From Brachionus manjavacas (Eukaryota > Rotifera > Eurotatoria > Ploima > Brachionidae), in NCBI GenBank assembly GCA_019054805.1, contig JAHQIY010000003.1:7006001-7070000 (forward strand): a DNA stretch of 64,000 nucleotides. Reading direction: 5' to 3'. The notes under the pieces are model-generated. The model saw only the letters and a program-made list of their open reading frames with translations. It made no database searches and was not told the DNA's origin. The position numbers were made by a program, and so were the translations under genes. This document shows, piece after piece, positions 21,301 through 32,264 of the stretch. The first letter of the stretch is position 1. Each line of letters opens with the position of its first letter.

Positions 21301-22677
21301 ATAATCTAAAAAAAATCATTTATTCTCCCATAGATCAAAAACTTAAAATTTAGGATCGGATATCCTAAATATATTTTTAATGACTCTTTAATAACTAATG
21401 AATATTTAAAAGTATTAATTTATTTATTTTTTAAATAATTTTTATTAAGATTAATTTTGAATTTTAAAGTACAATTTTTCTAATTCAAATCGAAGCTTTT
21501 TTCAGAATGAAATTTTTAGAAGATTTTTCAATTTAAAAGACAATTTTGTATATTTGAACAAGAAAAGAAACGAAAAAATGTAAAAATGAATTGAAAAAAA
21601 TAATTTAAACTTTAAAAATAAATTTTAGATGGCTCCTTGGTCCTTCTATTCCCAATGCTGCATTTTCAGTATTAACACACGAAATATGTAAGTTAATATA
21701 TATAACTTAATTTACTAATAAAAATCAAATATAATAGATGTACCCGCTGGAATAATACAAACTCCAATATTCGATCCAGAAAATTTAATGTAACAACCAA
21801 TTTTGAATTTTTAGAAAATTTGAATTAATAATTTAAAGGTTATTTAACTTTGCTCGTTTGGGCTTCATAATTGCTCATGAAATGGCTCATGGTAATTTTT
21901 ATTATTTACAAAAATTAATTAATATCAAAAAATTTATATTAAGCATTTAGTTATGGAAGTATTAATTGTTTGAGATTAAATAACATTTCAATTTTAAATA
22001 AGCTTGATATTTTTAGAATTTTTGGATGAAAAAGGATTTTATTTTAATAATTTAAACTCGAGGTATTTTTGAAAACGAAATTAAATTGACATGATAATTT
22101 AAATTTTTAGCTTTACTCGAAAACTTTATGAGCTCAAAGACTGTTTCATTGAAGAATATAAAAAATACTCAGATAATTACGAAGATCATGATGAGAATGT
22201 AATTTTATTAATAAAAAAAATTAAACATTTATTTTTTTAATTGAAATTCATTAGTTGAATACGTTACAAACTTTGGAAGAAAATATGGCTGACAACATTG
22301 GCTTTAGGGTTGCTTTAAATGTAAATTAAATTTTTATTTATTTAAAAAAAATGCAAAAATTTTTTACAATAAGGCTTTTAAAAATTGGGAATTAAAAAAC
22401 GGTCCTGCAAAGAAGTTACCTTTAATTTCGTTCACAAATGAGCAGCTTTTTTTTATGGCCTATTCACAGCTATTTTGTGATCAAATAGAGTATAGAATAT
22501 ATGAGTATGAACACTCGCCAAGTTATGTCAGGTAATTTAAAAGAAATTTTGTTATTTTTTTGTGTCTAGTTTTATTACAGGTTGAATGCCATCGCGGAAC
22601 ACTCAAAAGAATTCTTGGAAATTTTCAACTGTCCAATTGATGAAAAATTAAAAAATAAAATCTGTTCAATTCTTTAA
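18382..22677 (+). CDS. Secreted M13 (neprilysin/endothelin-converting-enzyme-like) zinc metallopeptidase, 20 exons
   Basis: Exons: 18382-18562, 18613-18741, 18807-18887, 18939-19132, 19200-19346, 19399-19473, 20715-20863, 20914-20968, 21019-21132, 21179-21277, 21334-21411, 21470-21579, 21629-21687, 21738-21789, 21839-21891, 22017-22062, 22111-22198, 22255-22320, 22374-22531, 22581-22677. They sum to 676 codons plus stop, close to the usual M13 length of 650-770 aa. Zinc site HEMAH at 521-525 (HExxH) and 'EENMAD' at 578-583 supplying Glu579 as third ligand. 'NAAF' (480-483) replaces the NAYY substrate motif but keeps its Asn; His639 and Arg645 keep the spacing of neprilysin His711 and Arg717. 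The C-terminus is 'CSIL' instead of the usual CxxW. The N-terminus looks like a cleavable signal peptide and not the usual type II anchor. Least certain joints are exons 4-5 and 6-7. It lies inside the five-gene secreted family array. Confidence 0.85.
19474..20714 (+). other. Large intron 6 of the M13 peptidase gene
   Basis: At 1241 bp it is the only long intron in the gene; most others are about 45-70 bp. I see no coding sequence. 'TAAGTTGAAACGATCA' at about 20637-20652 also occurs at about 19175-19190 in intron 4, possibly a small local duplication. A patch near 19900-19930 ('AAAAGTCACAAGTCTCAAGG') faintly recalls the MITE at 13519, so an old insertion may explain the length. Confidence 0.45.
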
Positions 22678-22964
22678 TTGCTTTGACTGTTATTTTATCA
22701 GTACTTTTTAAAAAATTTTAATTTTAAATGTTATAAAAATTTTAATTTTTAAATTTCGATTGAAATTTAGTTTTGATCCATCTCGAATAAAGAAAAAGCT
22801 TAAAAATTTTCTATTCTCGTTTAATTTTTTATTTAGCAAAAAAATAAGCTGAACAGTTTGTACACGCAGTCTCATTGATTTAAAAACTCTCGGGACTTAC
22901 ACACTTGTAAAGCTATAAAATAGAATCCAATTCTAAAAACTAGCTAAAATATCAAGAGATCAGG

Positions 22965-24590
22965 ATGCTTGATATCTTTGTAAAAATTACTTTTTGTTTA
23001 TTAATTTCTCTAAGTGTCACATTTTGTACAGAAAGTCTTCTTAATATTGTACCAGAGGATAACACAAAATCAGGAATAACCCATCATCTAAAATGGATAA
23101 CTAACCAAACTTTGTATCCCATTAAATTCAGTATCCCGATCAATTACCACGAGTTCAATGACTCTACTGTGTGGGATTGGATTAGAACAAGTGACCAAAA
23201 GTATGTATCAAAACTTCCCGATATTTTGGAAAATTATCTCGTCACAGAGACAGAATCAAGATCAAGCATGTATATACTAAAATACGATAACATAACACAT
23301 GACCAATTATCATCCTATGAGCCAAGATTTATTACCAATGAACCAAATTTTGTGCAAAAAGAAAGAGATGTATTCACTATGGCCTATCTGAAAAAACATT
23401 ACATAAAAGCTCAAAAAACTGATGAATCAATTAAAGTGTCGTGTGTTGCTGATTTTCTGATACCAAACACAGATAATGAATATTCAGATGTTATACTTAG
23501 ACTAATGGAAAAGCATGCTTCGTTTAAACTTGCCGTAAAATCGGCCAATTTTCCAAACAAGCCTAATTTTTTTAGGAAACAAAAAATAAATCCTCCCTTT
23601 AATAGAAAACCTATCAAGCAGCCACCAAATTCAATCAGACCTCACCCAACTCCTGATCAGCCATTATTTTATCCAAATAGCCCGTCAATGAATCAGAATC
23701 CACCGGTTTATCATCAGCCAAATCAACATTTTCCTGAATATCACCAGTTTGAGCAAGACCAATTTTTTCAAAATGTGATCCCTCAACAAGAACCATTTGA
23801 TCCTTTTCATTCATTTCCAATATACAACCATGCTAATCAATACGGTCACAATGAATTTGTTGGTGATCAGCATTATTTTGACAACATGCACCATTATGAG
23901 GATTTAGTTGAACATGCCAATCCAGGGGTAGGTTACACTCAGTTTAGATTCGAACCTCCACGTAGTCGAGGTTATTTTTATCCTTACGACAGATTCGATT
24001 ATGATGATATTTTTTATAGATTCAAAAGAGAATCAAACACACATTTAGACCGTTCTGAACCATCTGAGGAAGATTTTGATTATGATCCTATTAGGTTTTC
24101 TAAAGTTAGACTGAGTTTGGGACCCATCATCATCAATAAACCTTTTGAAAAAGAAGAGGTTGTAAGCTGTTTGTTAAATTTGATAAATTATGATGATGTA
24201 AATTTGGCCTATAATTCTCGAATCATAAAAAAAATTAAAACATCAGATGTAAAAGTTCCAAAAGTTCCAAAAGAAGAACAGCCTTTACCAAATATTGATA
24301 GAGAATCGATTGAAAAAGAATTAGATGATGTGGAAGTTCTTAAGCCTGTTACAAAATCCACCGTAACTGTAATGCAGACAACCGAGTCTACTAAAATAAT
24401 ATCATCGACTTCGCCGAGTGACAAATTGAAGCAAAATACTCATACTCGAATGATGTTTTTAACAGATCGAACGACATTTGATCCAAAGTTGGCAAAATTT
24501 GAGCATTACTTTAGCAACGGTTCAATTAATCAGATATCTAGTCTATTGATTACATTGATTTTTTTCACAATTGCAAATATTCTTAATTAA
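22965..24590 (+). CDS. Family member E: long paralogue with Pro/His/Tyr-rich insert and furin-like site
   Basis: Single-exon frame of 541 aa; signal peptide about residues 1-22. Family core: 'KWITNQTLYPI' (43-53), 'WDWIRTSDQKYV' (70-81), 'QLSSYEP' (114-120), 'VFTMAYL' (136-142), Cys160 in 'VSCVADFLIP', 'RFKR' (352-355), 'SLGPIII' (384-390) and Cys402 in 'VVSCLLNL'. Between the two halves lies an insert of about 160 residues (roughly 195-350) rich in Pro, His, Tyr, Phe, Asn and Gln, ending just before the dibasic site. Removing it would restore a Cys-Cys distance near 82. A Ser/Thr/Lys-rich stalk (about 415-515) precedes a hydrophobic C-terminal tail (about 522-541). It starts 287 bases after the M13 peptidase stop, on the same strand. 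Function unknown. Confidence 0.82.
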   Translation: MLDIFVKITFCLLISLSVTFCTESLLNIVPEDNTKSGITHHLKWITNQTLYPIKFSIPINYHEFNDSTVWDWIRTSDQKYVSKLPDILENYLVTETESRSSMYILKYDNITHDQLSSYEPRFITNEPNFVQKERDVFTMAYLKKHYIKAQKTDESIKVSCVADFLIPNTDNEYSDVILRLMEKHASFKLAVKSANFPNKPNFFRKQKINPPFNRKPIKQPPNSIRPHPTPDQPLFYPNSPSMNQNPPVYHQPNQHFPEYHQFEQDQFFQNVIPQQEPFDPFHSFPIYNHANQYGHNEFVGDQHYFDNMHHYEDLVEHANPGVGYTQFRFEPPRSRGYFYPYDRFDYDDIFYRFKRESNTHLDRSEPSEEDFDYDPIRFSKVRLSLGPIIINKPFEKEEVVSCLLNLINYDDVNLAYNSRIIKKIKTSDVKVPKVPKEEQPLPNIDRESIEKELDDVEVLKPVTKSTVTVMQTTESTKIISSTSPSDKLKQNTHTRMMFLTDRTTFDPKLAKFEHYFSNGSINQISSLLITLIFFTIANILN

Positions 24591-25506
24591 TTACAAAATT
24601 CAAAAATCATGGCAAAATTTTTTTTTATCGAAATTTCAATTGTATTTAAAAATTTTAAACCATTTTTTTATTAATTTAATCGAAACCAAATAACTTATTT
24701 CAATAAAACTTTTCCTTTTTTTTATTTTATTTTAATCAAAGTTAATGTCTAATAAATAGGTTATTAAAGTTGTCATGATCACATACTTTATAACTTAACA
24801 TGACACCCTTTTAGATTCTAAAGCGTTCGATCGAACAAAAACTGAAATTTTTTGGAGCAAGTTTACATCAGGCCATACATTAATTATTATATTTTTAAAG
24901 TAAAAGCATATTATTCACCTAAATTTTCAAATGATAACTTAAATATTAATTAGTATATATTTTAACAGAACTTAAAGTCTTTCTGGTATCTGGTACAAAT
25001 TGAAATGTTATTCCGATTTTCATGGATAATAGCCCTATGGATAATTGGTGATGAGGGTTTGGATCTTTCCGGTGTGCTATCTGATTAAACACATTTAAAT
25101 CAAAATTGAAAAAAAATCGAAAAATTTTAATTTATTTTTTAAGTTTATTTAATTCAAAATAAGGAAACAACCTTCAAGGCAGAAATTTGAATCCAGAATT
25201 TTAACATTTAAACTTAGGAGCTTGGATTCAAATTCAAGTCTTTGAACAGGATTATGAAAAATTTAAAAAAAAACACGCGGAAAATGCTACTTCTGTTCGC
25301 ACATCATTTCTCTTTTTTTTTCAAAAATTTATTTTTTATTTTGTTCTTTTTATTTTGAATAATTTTTAAAAACCTAAAAAAAGTAAAATAAGCTAATACT
25401 AAAATTTTTTTATATCTTTATTTTAAATTTTGTTTAAAAATTACTTAAAATTTGCTAGACATCTTAAATATTAACTAAAATAAAAATAATTAAAATAAAA
25501 GAAGTC
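24591..25506. other. Intergenic, convergent 3' ends
   Basis: Between the 3' end of family member E (plus) and the 3' end of sideroflexin (minus). A/T-rich, with AATAAA-like words near 24705. A short hairpin of 12 bp ('AATTTGAATCCA' near 25185 and its complement near 25225) is the only structure I see. Confidence 0.45.
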
Positions 25507-26530
25507 TCAAAGACCCTTGTTATAGTAGACATGATCAGTATCTTTGTATCCATCTTTATATAACTTATCTTTAATATGGTCTTCCAAACTGCCGACTTTA
25601 ATTGAACTTTTCTGAGGAAATAATGCACAACACATTGGCGTTGCAAAAACAAGACATGTACCAATAAGAACTAGCTGTAATCCAAGAGTCATTGGAAGAC
25701 TTGTCTTAATTCTCGGATACTTCTTTTCTAAAAAGTTCATTGCAATTGGAGCCAAAACCATTCCGGGAGTAGCCATTATGACTCTTGAAATCACTACCTA
25801 TTTAAAGGGTTAAATATGTTTTAATTGAGGAAAAAAATATCAAAATAATAACTTGTGAAATAGCAATTTTGGCAGTTTTCGGTGACTGGGCAATTTTTTC
25901 GTCATTTTCATTAATTAATTGAATTCCTTCTTCGATTTCAGAGCTTCTCATAAATGGCAAATTGAAGCAGTTAGCCGCCGCAACTGCTGCGAATGGAACA
26001 AAGCGACCAGCAATTGGAGGCATTTTTTTAGTCAAAGAGTTCAAAAACAGTGCAGTAGCCGTTGCGCTACCAGTAGCAATGGCAAATGAGGTTGCCAATC
26101 TTGAATTTGAAATCGGTTTATCGCCACTTCTATTGGTATAATTTACAATGGCATTAAAAGATTGATTTATCACTTGCCAAAAAACAGTGCCTGGTGTTGT
26201 TTTATACCATGTTAACATGCCTGCAGTGATTAACAAGTTTCCCGGTACTTGAGCACTCATTCTACCAATAAAAAACATTTTTTCTTTCGTGTCCGGATGA
26301 AAAGCCGAATCCATCAGATACTTTGCCTTCCACAAGTATTCGACTGTGGCATTTGGCGGGAGCGTTTTGGTTTTTCTGTAGTTTTCCACAAGATGTTTGG
26401 ACTCGTCAAGCTTTTGATTTGAAGCCAGAATATTCAGTGGATTTGTGGTAACAAAAAAATGCTTAGCTCGACCAATATAGGAGCTTTGATCATACCGAGG
26501 TTGATCAATATTGATGTCTTGATTTGCCAT
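25507..26530 (-). CDS. SFXN: Sideroflexin (mitochondrial serine/amino-acid carrier, SFXN1/3-like)
   Basis: Two exons on the minus strand, 26530-25853 and 25797-25507, with a 55-bp GT-AG intron; 322 aa, the standard sideroflexin length. Recognisable family features in order: an N-terminal 'NPLN' segment (about 33-36), 'HPDTKEKMFFIGRMSAQVPGN' (about residue 80 on), several hydrophobic membrane segments, 'NCFNLPFMR' and a C-terminal 'ISRVIMATPGM' after the intron. Sideroflexins sit in the mitochondrial inner membrane; SFXN1 and SFXN3 import serine for one-carbon metabolism. The ATG at 26530 is chosen because it matches the usual N-terminus; the frame extends 15 codons further upstream, probably as 5' UTR. 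Which vertebrate paralogue is closest cannot be told by eye. Confidence 0.93.
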
Positions 26531-27175
26531 TTTTTTCAAATCGAAAACTCTAAAAAAAAACAAGAAACTAATCAAAGTTTTTAGCTTTTATTTGAGTAAA
26601 AGCACACCTTTTTGGTGTTTATACAGAATGCATCAGTCTATGCCATTGAATCAGTAAGTTTATTTTTAAAGCTTTAAGCTAAATTTTAAGTAACAATAAT
26701 GAGAAACATTAAATTGGTTCAAATTTTGCTTTTTTGTAATTTCTTATCAATTTGAAAATATTTATTTCAAAAATTTTAAAGCTAAAATTTTGAAGGTAAA
26801 CTATTGATGTTATCAAATGTAGGAGAGCTTGATTTTATTAGTTTTCAAAATTTTATGAATTTTTTTTTTTAGCAAGCATCATGCAAAACTAAACTAAAAA
26901 TTGAGCACTTTGTTAAGCCGTTCTAAATTAAAACTTAAATTGAAAAAAAATCAAAATTTAAAAATGAAAAAAAAGCGAAGCTTTACTTGATTTACATAAA
27001 TTAATTGAGCAAGTGATTTTAATTAATTCATAAATTAATTTGAAAATTTTTGACTTCAAAATTTAAAATCAAATAAAATAGTGCTTGATCTGGATTTGAA
27101 ATTAGACTTAAATTTTGAACAAGAATGGCGTGTTTTTTTTTCAAAGCGATCGTCTTGAATTGTCCTGAATTCAAA

Positions 27176-27468
27176 CTTAAGTCTTTAGTCAAGTCAAGTC
27201 AATGACCTAAAATTTTTTTTTTAATAAAATAAATTTCTAAATAAATCATAATCTTAAGTTATATCGTACAGAGTTATCTGCACTTGTCCATAGAGTTCAG
27301 CATTCAGACAAAAAATATATTTCGTTGAATAACGCACATTTATAAATAGGTGATACATTTCATAAGAAATAGATTTTAATTTTTTAACATTTTATGATTT
27401 TTGTGATTGTTAAAAAAAAAATTAGTTCAAGTCCTAACTTTGACTTAAATTTTTGTGACTAATAAACA
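27176..27468. mobile_element. Second, diverged copy of the 13519-type MITE
   Basis: 'TAGTCAAGTCAAGTCAATGA' near 27194 and 'CTAACTTTGACTTAAATTTT' near 27434, then 'AATAAACAAGTCT', match the 13519 element in order. The copy carries about 180 extra bases in the middle (about 27225-27410), either an insertion or the older, longer form. Flanking 'GAATTGTCCTGA' words on both sides (near 27157 and 27478) may mark the wider element. Confidence 0.55.
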
Positions 27469-28073
27469 AGTCTGCCTGAATTGTCCTGATTTGCCCTGAC
27501 GTTATTTCTAATATATAACAAACTCTTTCTGGTCTTTTTCATCATATTGGTATCAAACGGAATCAAACAACTGTTTGGTCGTTTAAAGCTATCGAAATTA
27601 AAGTTAAATCTATATGAGTTTCAGTACCAAAAACAGCCTTACCTGAGTGATAAGAATGTTTTTTTTCAACTGAATAAATTTCAATACCTATTGACTTCGA
27701 CTTATTTTCTCTCATCTAGATAGTTAAAAAAATTTTTATGTCGGCATTTCCCCTCTCCACACTACCTTGAGATTGTAAATGACGTGCTCGGCCATGAACG
27801 ATTGTCATTTCTGGTCACATTTACTAAATTTTATTTTTCTTTAGATAAATTTTTTAATAACTATTTCAAAGTTTATTTTTTTTACCAAGCCTACATTGAT
27901 ACCATATTTTTTGATAAAATTTCTATTTTAAACAAAAAATCAATATTATTTAAGTTTATTACAATTAAAAAAATTTTTAGTAATTTTCATATTTTTGAGA
28001 ATCTAACGTTTATATAATAATTTTCTTTATTAAATTTTCTTAATTTTTACAGAAAAATGATTGATTATCATAT

Positions 28074-28196
28074 GGTTCTCGAGAATTTTTTTTATGAGTA
28101 AAAGAAAAATTTCTGACAAGAATTTCAATAAAATTATCTAAAGATCTCACTGTGATTTTTTGTCACCGATTCTTTTAGAGAATTTTCACGAGAACC
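28074..28196. mobile_element. Small hairpin MITE-like element
   Basis: Ends 'GGTTCTCGAGAATTTT' (28074) and 'GAATTTTCACGAGAACC' (ending 28196) form an imperfect terminal inverted repeat of about 17 bp around about 90 bp of unique sequence. No coding capacity. Confidence 0.5.
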
Positions 28197-28237
28197 TGAC
28201 ATGGGATTAAAGGAACTCCTAAACTTACAAAAACGAT

Positions 28238-29214
28238 AGAGCGTTTGCCCTTTTAATTTTTATTTATTTAATTAAAGTTTAAGTCCCATGGACAAATTGA
28301 AATAAAAATTAATAGAAAATTAAATATCCATTTTACAATTAAGTAAAAAATTCAGTTTGTTATATACAAAAAAATGATTAAGATTATTCTATTAAATAAA
28401 AATAGTATTTTATCGAGTCGGTTAGTCCATTGTTGTTACATTAAAGGCACCATTCAATCAAAGTAACACTGAATGTTAAATCATATTCAGTGCAATTTAT
28501 ATGAGTCAGATCTTTTATTTTTGATAACTGTTTATTAAAAGACGTATTCTCTCTCAAATATCTTGTAATCTTTTCTTAAAAATTCAAATGCGTTTTTACA
28601 TAATTGGTTATTTATAATTTGTTTGACAAAGAATATTTTATGCTTATAATAAATTTGTCTAATTGACTCCAATTTTAGTGCTTTGTTCAAAGGTTTTGTT
28701 TTTGTAAATTTACTGAGTCCAATAAATCGTTTTATTAAAATATTTTGCCGTATATCAAATTCCTTTAAACTCTTTTCATTAATAAAGATATTATCTAAAT
28801 GATATCTAAAGATTGATTGAGAGAACTGTTGTATAAGAAAGCTATAGTTTCTGGCTTCATTAGCTTTGGTTTGCATCCAACACTATTTAGAGAGTAAAAA
28901 CTCTTTTCAACTTTTTTCATCTTATTTTCCACGAAATCATTTATTGATTTCTGATTTCCAATAGGAAGGCCTAGATAAATCAAACTTTGTATTTTAGGAA
29001 TTGCAGAACCATTTAATTTAAATCTGTTTTAGAACCAGTGCTTTTTTTTTCAAATAATATTGATGCCGATTTAGAGGCATTAAATTCGATTTTCCAATCT
29101 TTTGCATTTTCTTCACAAGTTCTTAGCAAAATTTTCATATGTTTTTCCGATGGTGATAGTAAGACTATATCATCGCAGTAGGCAAGAATGGACAGAGCGT
29201 TTGCCCTTTTAATT
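28238..29214 (-). mobile_element. 5'-truncated LINE insertion bounded by 21-bp target-site duplications
   Basis: Identical 21-bp direct repeats starting 'AGAGCGTTTGCCC' and ending 'TTTTAATT' lie at 28238-28258 and 29194-29214. Between them, on the minus strand, is non-LTR reverse transcriptase. It starts right at the catalytic 'AYCDDIVLLSPS' (YxDD box, near 29190-29155), then 'KDWKIEFNASKS', 'LIYLGLPIG' (near 28985) and a long C-terminal region down to about 28535. Frame breaks occur (for example near 28870), so it is dead. The 3' end beside the left repeat is A-rich on the minus strand. Truncation at the YxDD box, plus the intact duplications, marks one target-primed insertion event. The 'YLGLPIG' signature differs from the LINEs at 1, 12701 and 60818. 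Confidence 0.82.
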
Positions 29215-31030
29215 GCTTTCTTAATTTTTGAAATGATTCTGATAAACCCGTCAAGCTAAAATCGATGTTTTCATGAAAAATGATCTTGGATTTTAACCAG
29301 GAAATTTTCATCTTTTTCTCTTCAGAACATAAAAAAATTACCAAATCATGAAAAACTTAAAATTTTCATCTTTTTTCATTCTTGGATCATTTCATTAATT
29401 ATGATTGAGTTTTTTTAGATTAGAGCCAAGAAAACATTCAAAAATTAATTAGCGATTTATTATTTTTTTTACTAAAATAACTCAAACTTTAACTAAAATT
29501 ACTTAATAAAAAAATAACGGGTGGCCAAAAATGGTTGTCTTAAAATTCATTGAGAAAAAAAATAGTGAACGGACAATGATATAATAGTGAAATTTTGAGG
29601 GTTTACAGCTTTTTTTCTCTTGTTTCTGAAATTGATATTTTTATACTCTGGCCTACTAATTGACCCCTACCTGCGACCTAAGTTGTCCTCATAAATCACC
29701 ATATAAAAGTTGTGAGTTTTATATATCATTTTGTAGAGAATTTTTTTATGATTAAAATGAGCTATAGATTGTTTTTTTTCGTCTAGTTTTCGAGAAGATA
29801 CAATCAAATAACACCAAAAAATGACCATTGTTCTAAAATCTAAAAAACTTGGATGTTTTATGTTTTTATCGAATCACTTTTGATTTATTTAAGGTATTAT
29901 CTTAAAATTTTGAACACATATATAATTGAATTTAAGCTTTTAAATAAATATCTTTATAAAATAATTTTTTTTTTTTGAGTCTTGATTTTCAGTATTTTTT
30001 AAACTTTAGTGCCTTTTAATGTAAAGATTACTTTAAAGATTACATGTGTCTACATATCATTGTAGTATTAATAACAAACAAGTAAATTCACGTACCAGAA
30101 AAGTATTTAGATTCGGTGATTGGTTCTAAACCAAAACCTGGAAGAAAAAAAAGCAATGGCTTGGAATGTTAGGCAATTGATATATCTTTTAAAATTTTAA
30201 ATTAAATTTAGAATTTAGGATTTAGAAAAAACTAGATTTTTAGAATAAATTTTTTTTATCTTAATTAAGTAATTTTATGAAAAGAAAGGTATGTTTATAT
30301 TTATCTAGTACAATTGGTGAAATATCAGTAATTTTATTTAATGAATTAGCACACGCCAAATTAATTTAGTTGATTGTGAAGTGTCATTGGTTGCTTGTAA
30401 TTTTCATTTTGCTTTTAAATTTTCGAAATAGATCTTTAGATTTTGACTTTCCTTTTCAGTTAGAACTGAACATGAGAAAATTCAGTTTTTCAAAAGAAAT
30501 TATAAAATTATAAAATCAGCCAGCTAAGAAGAATCACTTACTCTAATAGCCAAAAGAGATAAAGGTGATACATCCAATACTTTTGGAGGCCCATATTTAG
30601 TGTTAATTCATGCTCAATTATTTATTCAGTATAATAGCCCTTAACACTTTATTTAAGACTTGATTTGTTTAATTTGATTGCTTTCAATTTTTTTGATTTC
30701 AAATTTACTCAAGCTACTTTAAATCTAGTATAGGAATATTAAATAATTTTAAAATTAACAAGAAACTTATAAAATCAAAAAATGAAGTCTTTCTACTGAG
30801 AAAAATGTGAATTGATGTTCGTCTTAAATTAAGCGTCAAAATAAATTTTGAATTGTGATTGTAATTGTTAAAATCAGTTGAAAAAAAAACAGAAAAAAAA
30901 CTTTTATTGATAAACATTTGCTTATTACTATCCTAAATTATTTGAAAAATTAAATATAAACTTTTTTGACTGAGCTTAGTGTCTAAATTTCAAAATTTAC
31001 ATTTGAACAAAATCTGTTAATTAAATAATC
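29215..31030. other. Intergenic, no recognisable gene
   Basis: A/T-rich. A stretch at about 29510-29860 is less monotonous (for example 'CGGGTGGCCAAAAATGG') and could be an old DNA transposon, but I find no matching end. The minus frame at 30714-30917 is low-complexity and not credible. Confidence 0.4.
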
Positions 31031-31434
31031 AAATAATAATAAAAATAATAAGCTACGGCAAGCAAGTTTGAAGAGGCGGTCTACTAGGCGATAGCCTATG
31101 GTAGCACATTACGCTTTAAAAGAAAAATACAGAAATAAGAGAACTGATAAGATTATATAGTCAAATAGACATTATTGTTAATTTTGTTATACAATTTATT
31201 TTACTAATAATAAGTAAATAAAGCTTAGAAGGAACTGAAAGGGATTAATAGTAAAGAAATTAAAATTAAATTTATATAAAAAATTAACTTGTGGTAAAAT
31301 CTTGGTATCCGGTCATGAAAGCATCGTAGCTATTCTTAAATTGATTGACTGCTTCGGAGTTTGTGACCGCAGGGGGTAGGCCATTCCACTGATTGAAAAC
31401 CCCGTTCGTAAAAGAGTATGCCTTCTGCATTTGA
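31031..31434 (-). mobile_element. LINE 3' end (C-terminal codons, 3' UTR, AAT/ATT tail), minus strand
   Basis: On the minus strand 31434-31284 encodes 'YSFTNGVFNQWNGLPPAV' followed by 'AVNQFKNSYDAFM' and a stop: the standard C-terminus of CR1/Jockey-like ORF2 ('R..N.WN.LP..V..A.S.N.FK..LD'). The 3' UTR includes 'CTACCATAGGC', shared in part with 'CTACCATAGCAAGC' at 61157, and ends in an ATT/TTA-type tail (plus-strand AAT-rich run at about 31031-31050). Same family as 60818-61230. Confidence 0.75.
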
Positions 31435-32264
31435 TAATTTTGAATTTTAAATTTTATTCCATAAACATCTAACTCTTAATTTTACAAATTGTCTTCACCG
31501 AATGGCAGCCATCATAATAAATTTTCAAATTCCCTTTATAAATTAATTGTTCAAGAATTTGAATTCGAAAAAACAATATTTGAATACCTGTTTGAAGTTT
31601 CTAAATAATTTTTTGAAACTAAACATTCTATCGAACTTAAAACTTAAAAAAAAAGAGAAATGGAATATTTGGTACTTTCTTTTTGTCAAAAAATCTAAAC
31701 TCTTGTGGACGGTGATACCAACTTGAAGCTAGAATTTCAATATCAAGTGGACTTGAATTTTTATTTTCTGAATTTAAGTTATAAAAATTTTTTCTAATCG
31801 AAAATTATCTTTCTATTAAAAAATTTTTTTATTATAACTTATTTTTAAAATTTACTTTAAAGTAAATTTTTTTTCGTAAAAAAAAATTGATAGTTTTTTG
31901 ATGTGATTCAGACTGAAACAGAGAACTTTATTTTTGTCTATTATTACTTATTGATGTTTTTCTCAATATTTCTTGATTGCCTTTTTAGATAGCTTTAAAA
32001 TCATGTTTTATTTATATTTTAAGTCAAATGATTATATGGTTTTGAATGAATTTTCGATAAAATAGATTAAAATTGCAATTTAGTTGCAAAAGTTTCAATT
32101 TTTAAATTGCAAATTTTACATTAATATTGCAAGAGTAAAAGTTTAGTTTAATTGCAAGATTAGTCTAACAAAAATTTATATAAATAAAATCGCATGCATT
32201 CAAAAATAATTTTTTAATTATTTCCATGTGTTTATTAATTTAATCAATTATTTAGATTTTTAAA
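31435..32264. other. Upstream region of methionyl-tRNA synthetase
   Basis: About 830 bases of A/T-rich sequence between a LINE end and the MetRS start codon, expected to hold the promoter. I see no distinct motif. Confidence 0.4.

Larger units (their letters stand above)
26531..28237. other. Intergenic region with two MITE-like elements
   Basis: Upstream of sideroflexin. Contains a relative of the MITE at 13519 (27176-27468) and a small hairpin element (28074-28196). The plus frame at 27784-28017 is Phe/Lys/Ile-rich and unlikely to be a gene. Confidence 0.45.
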
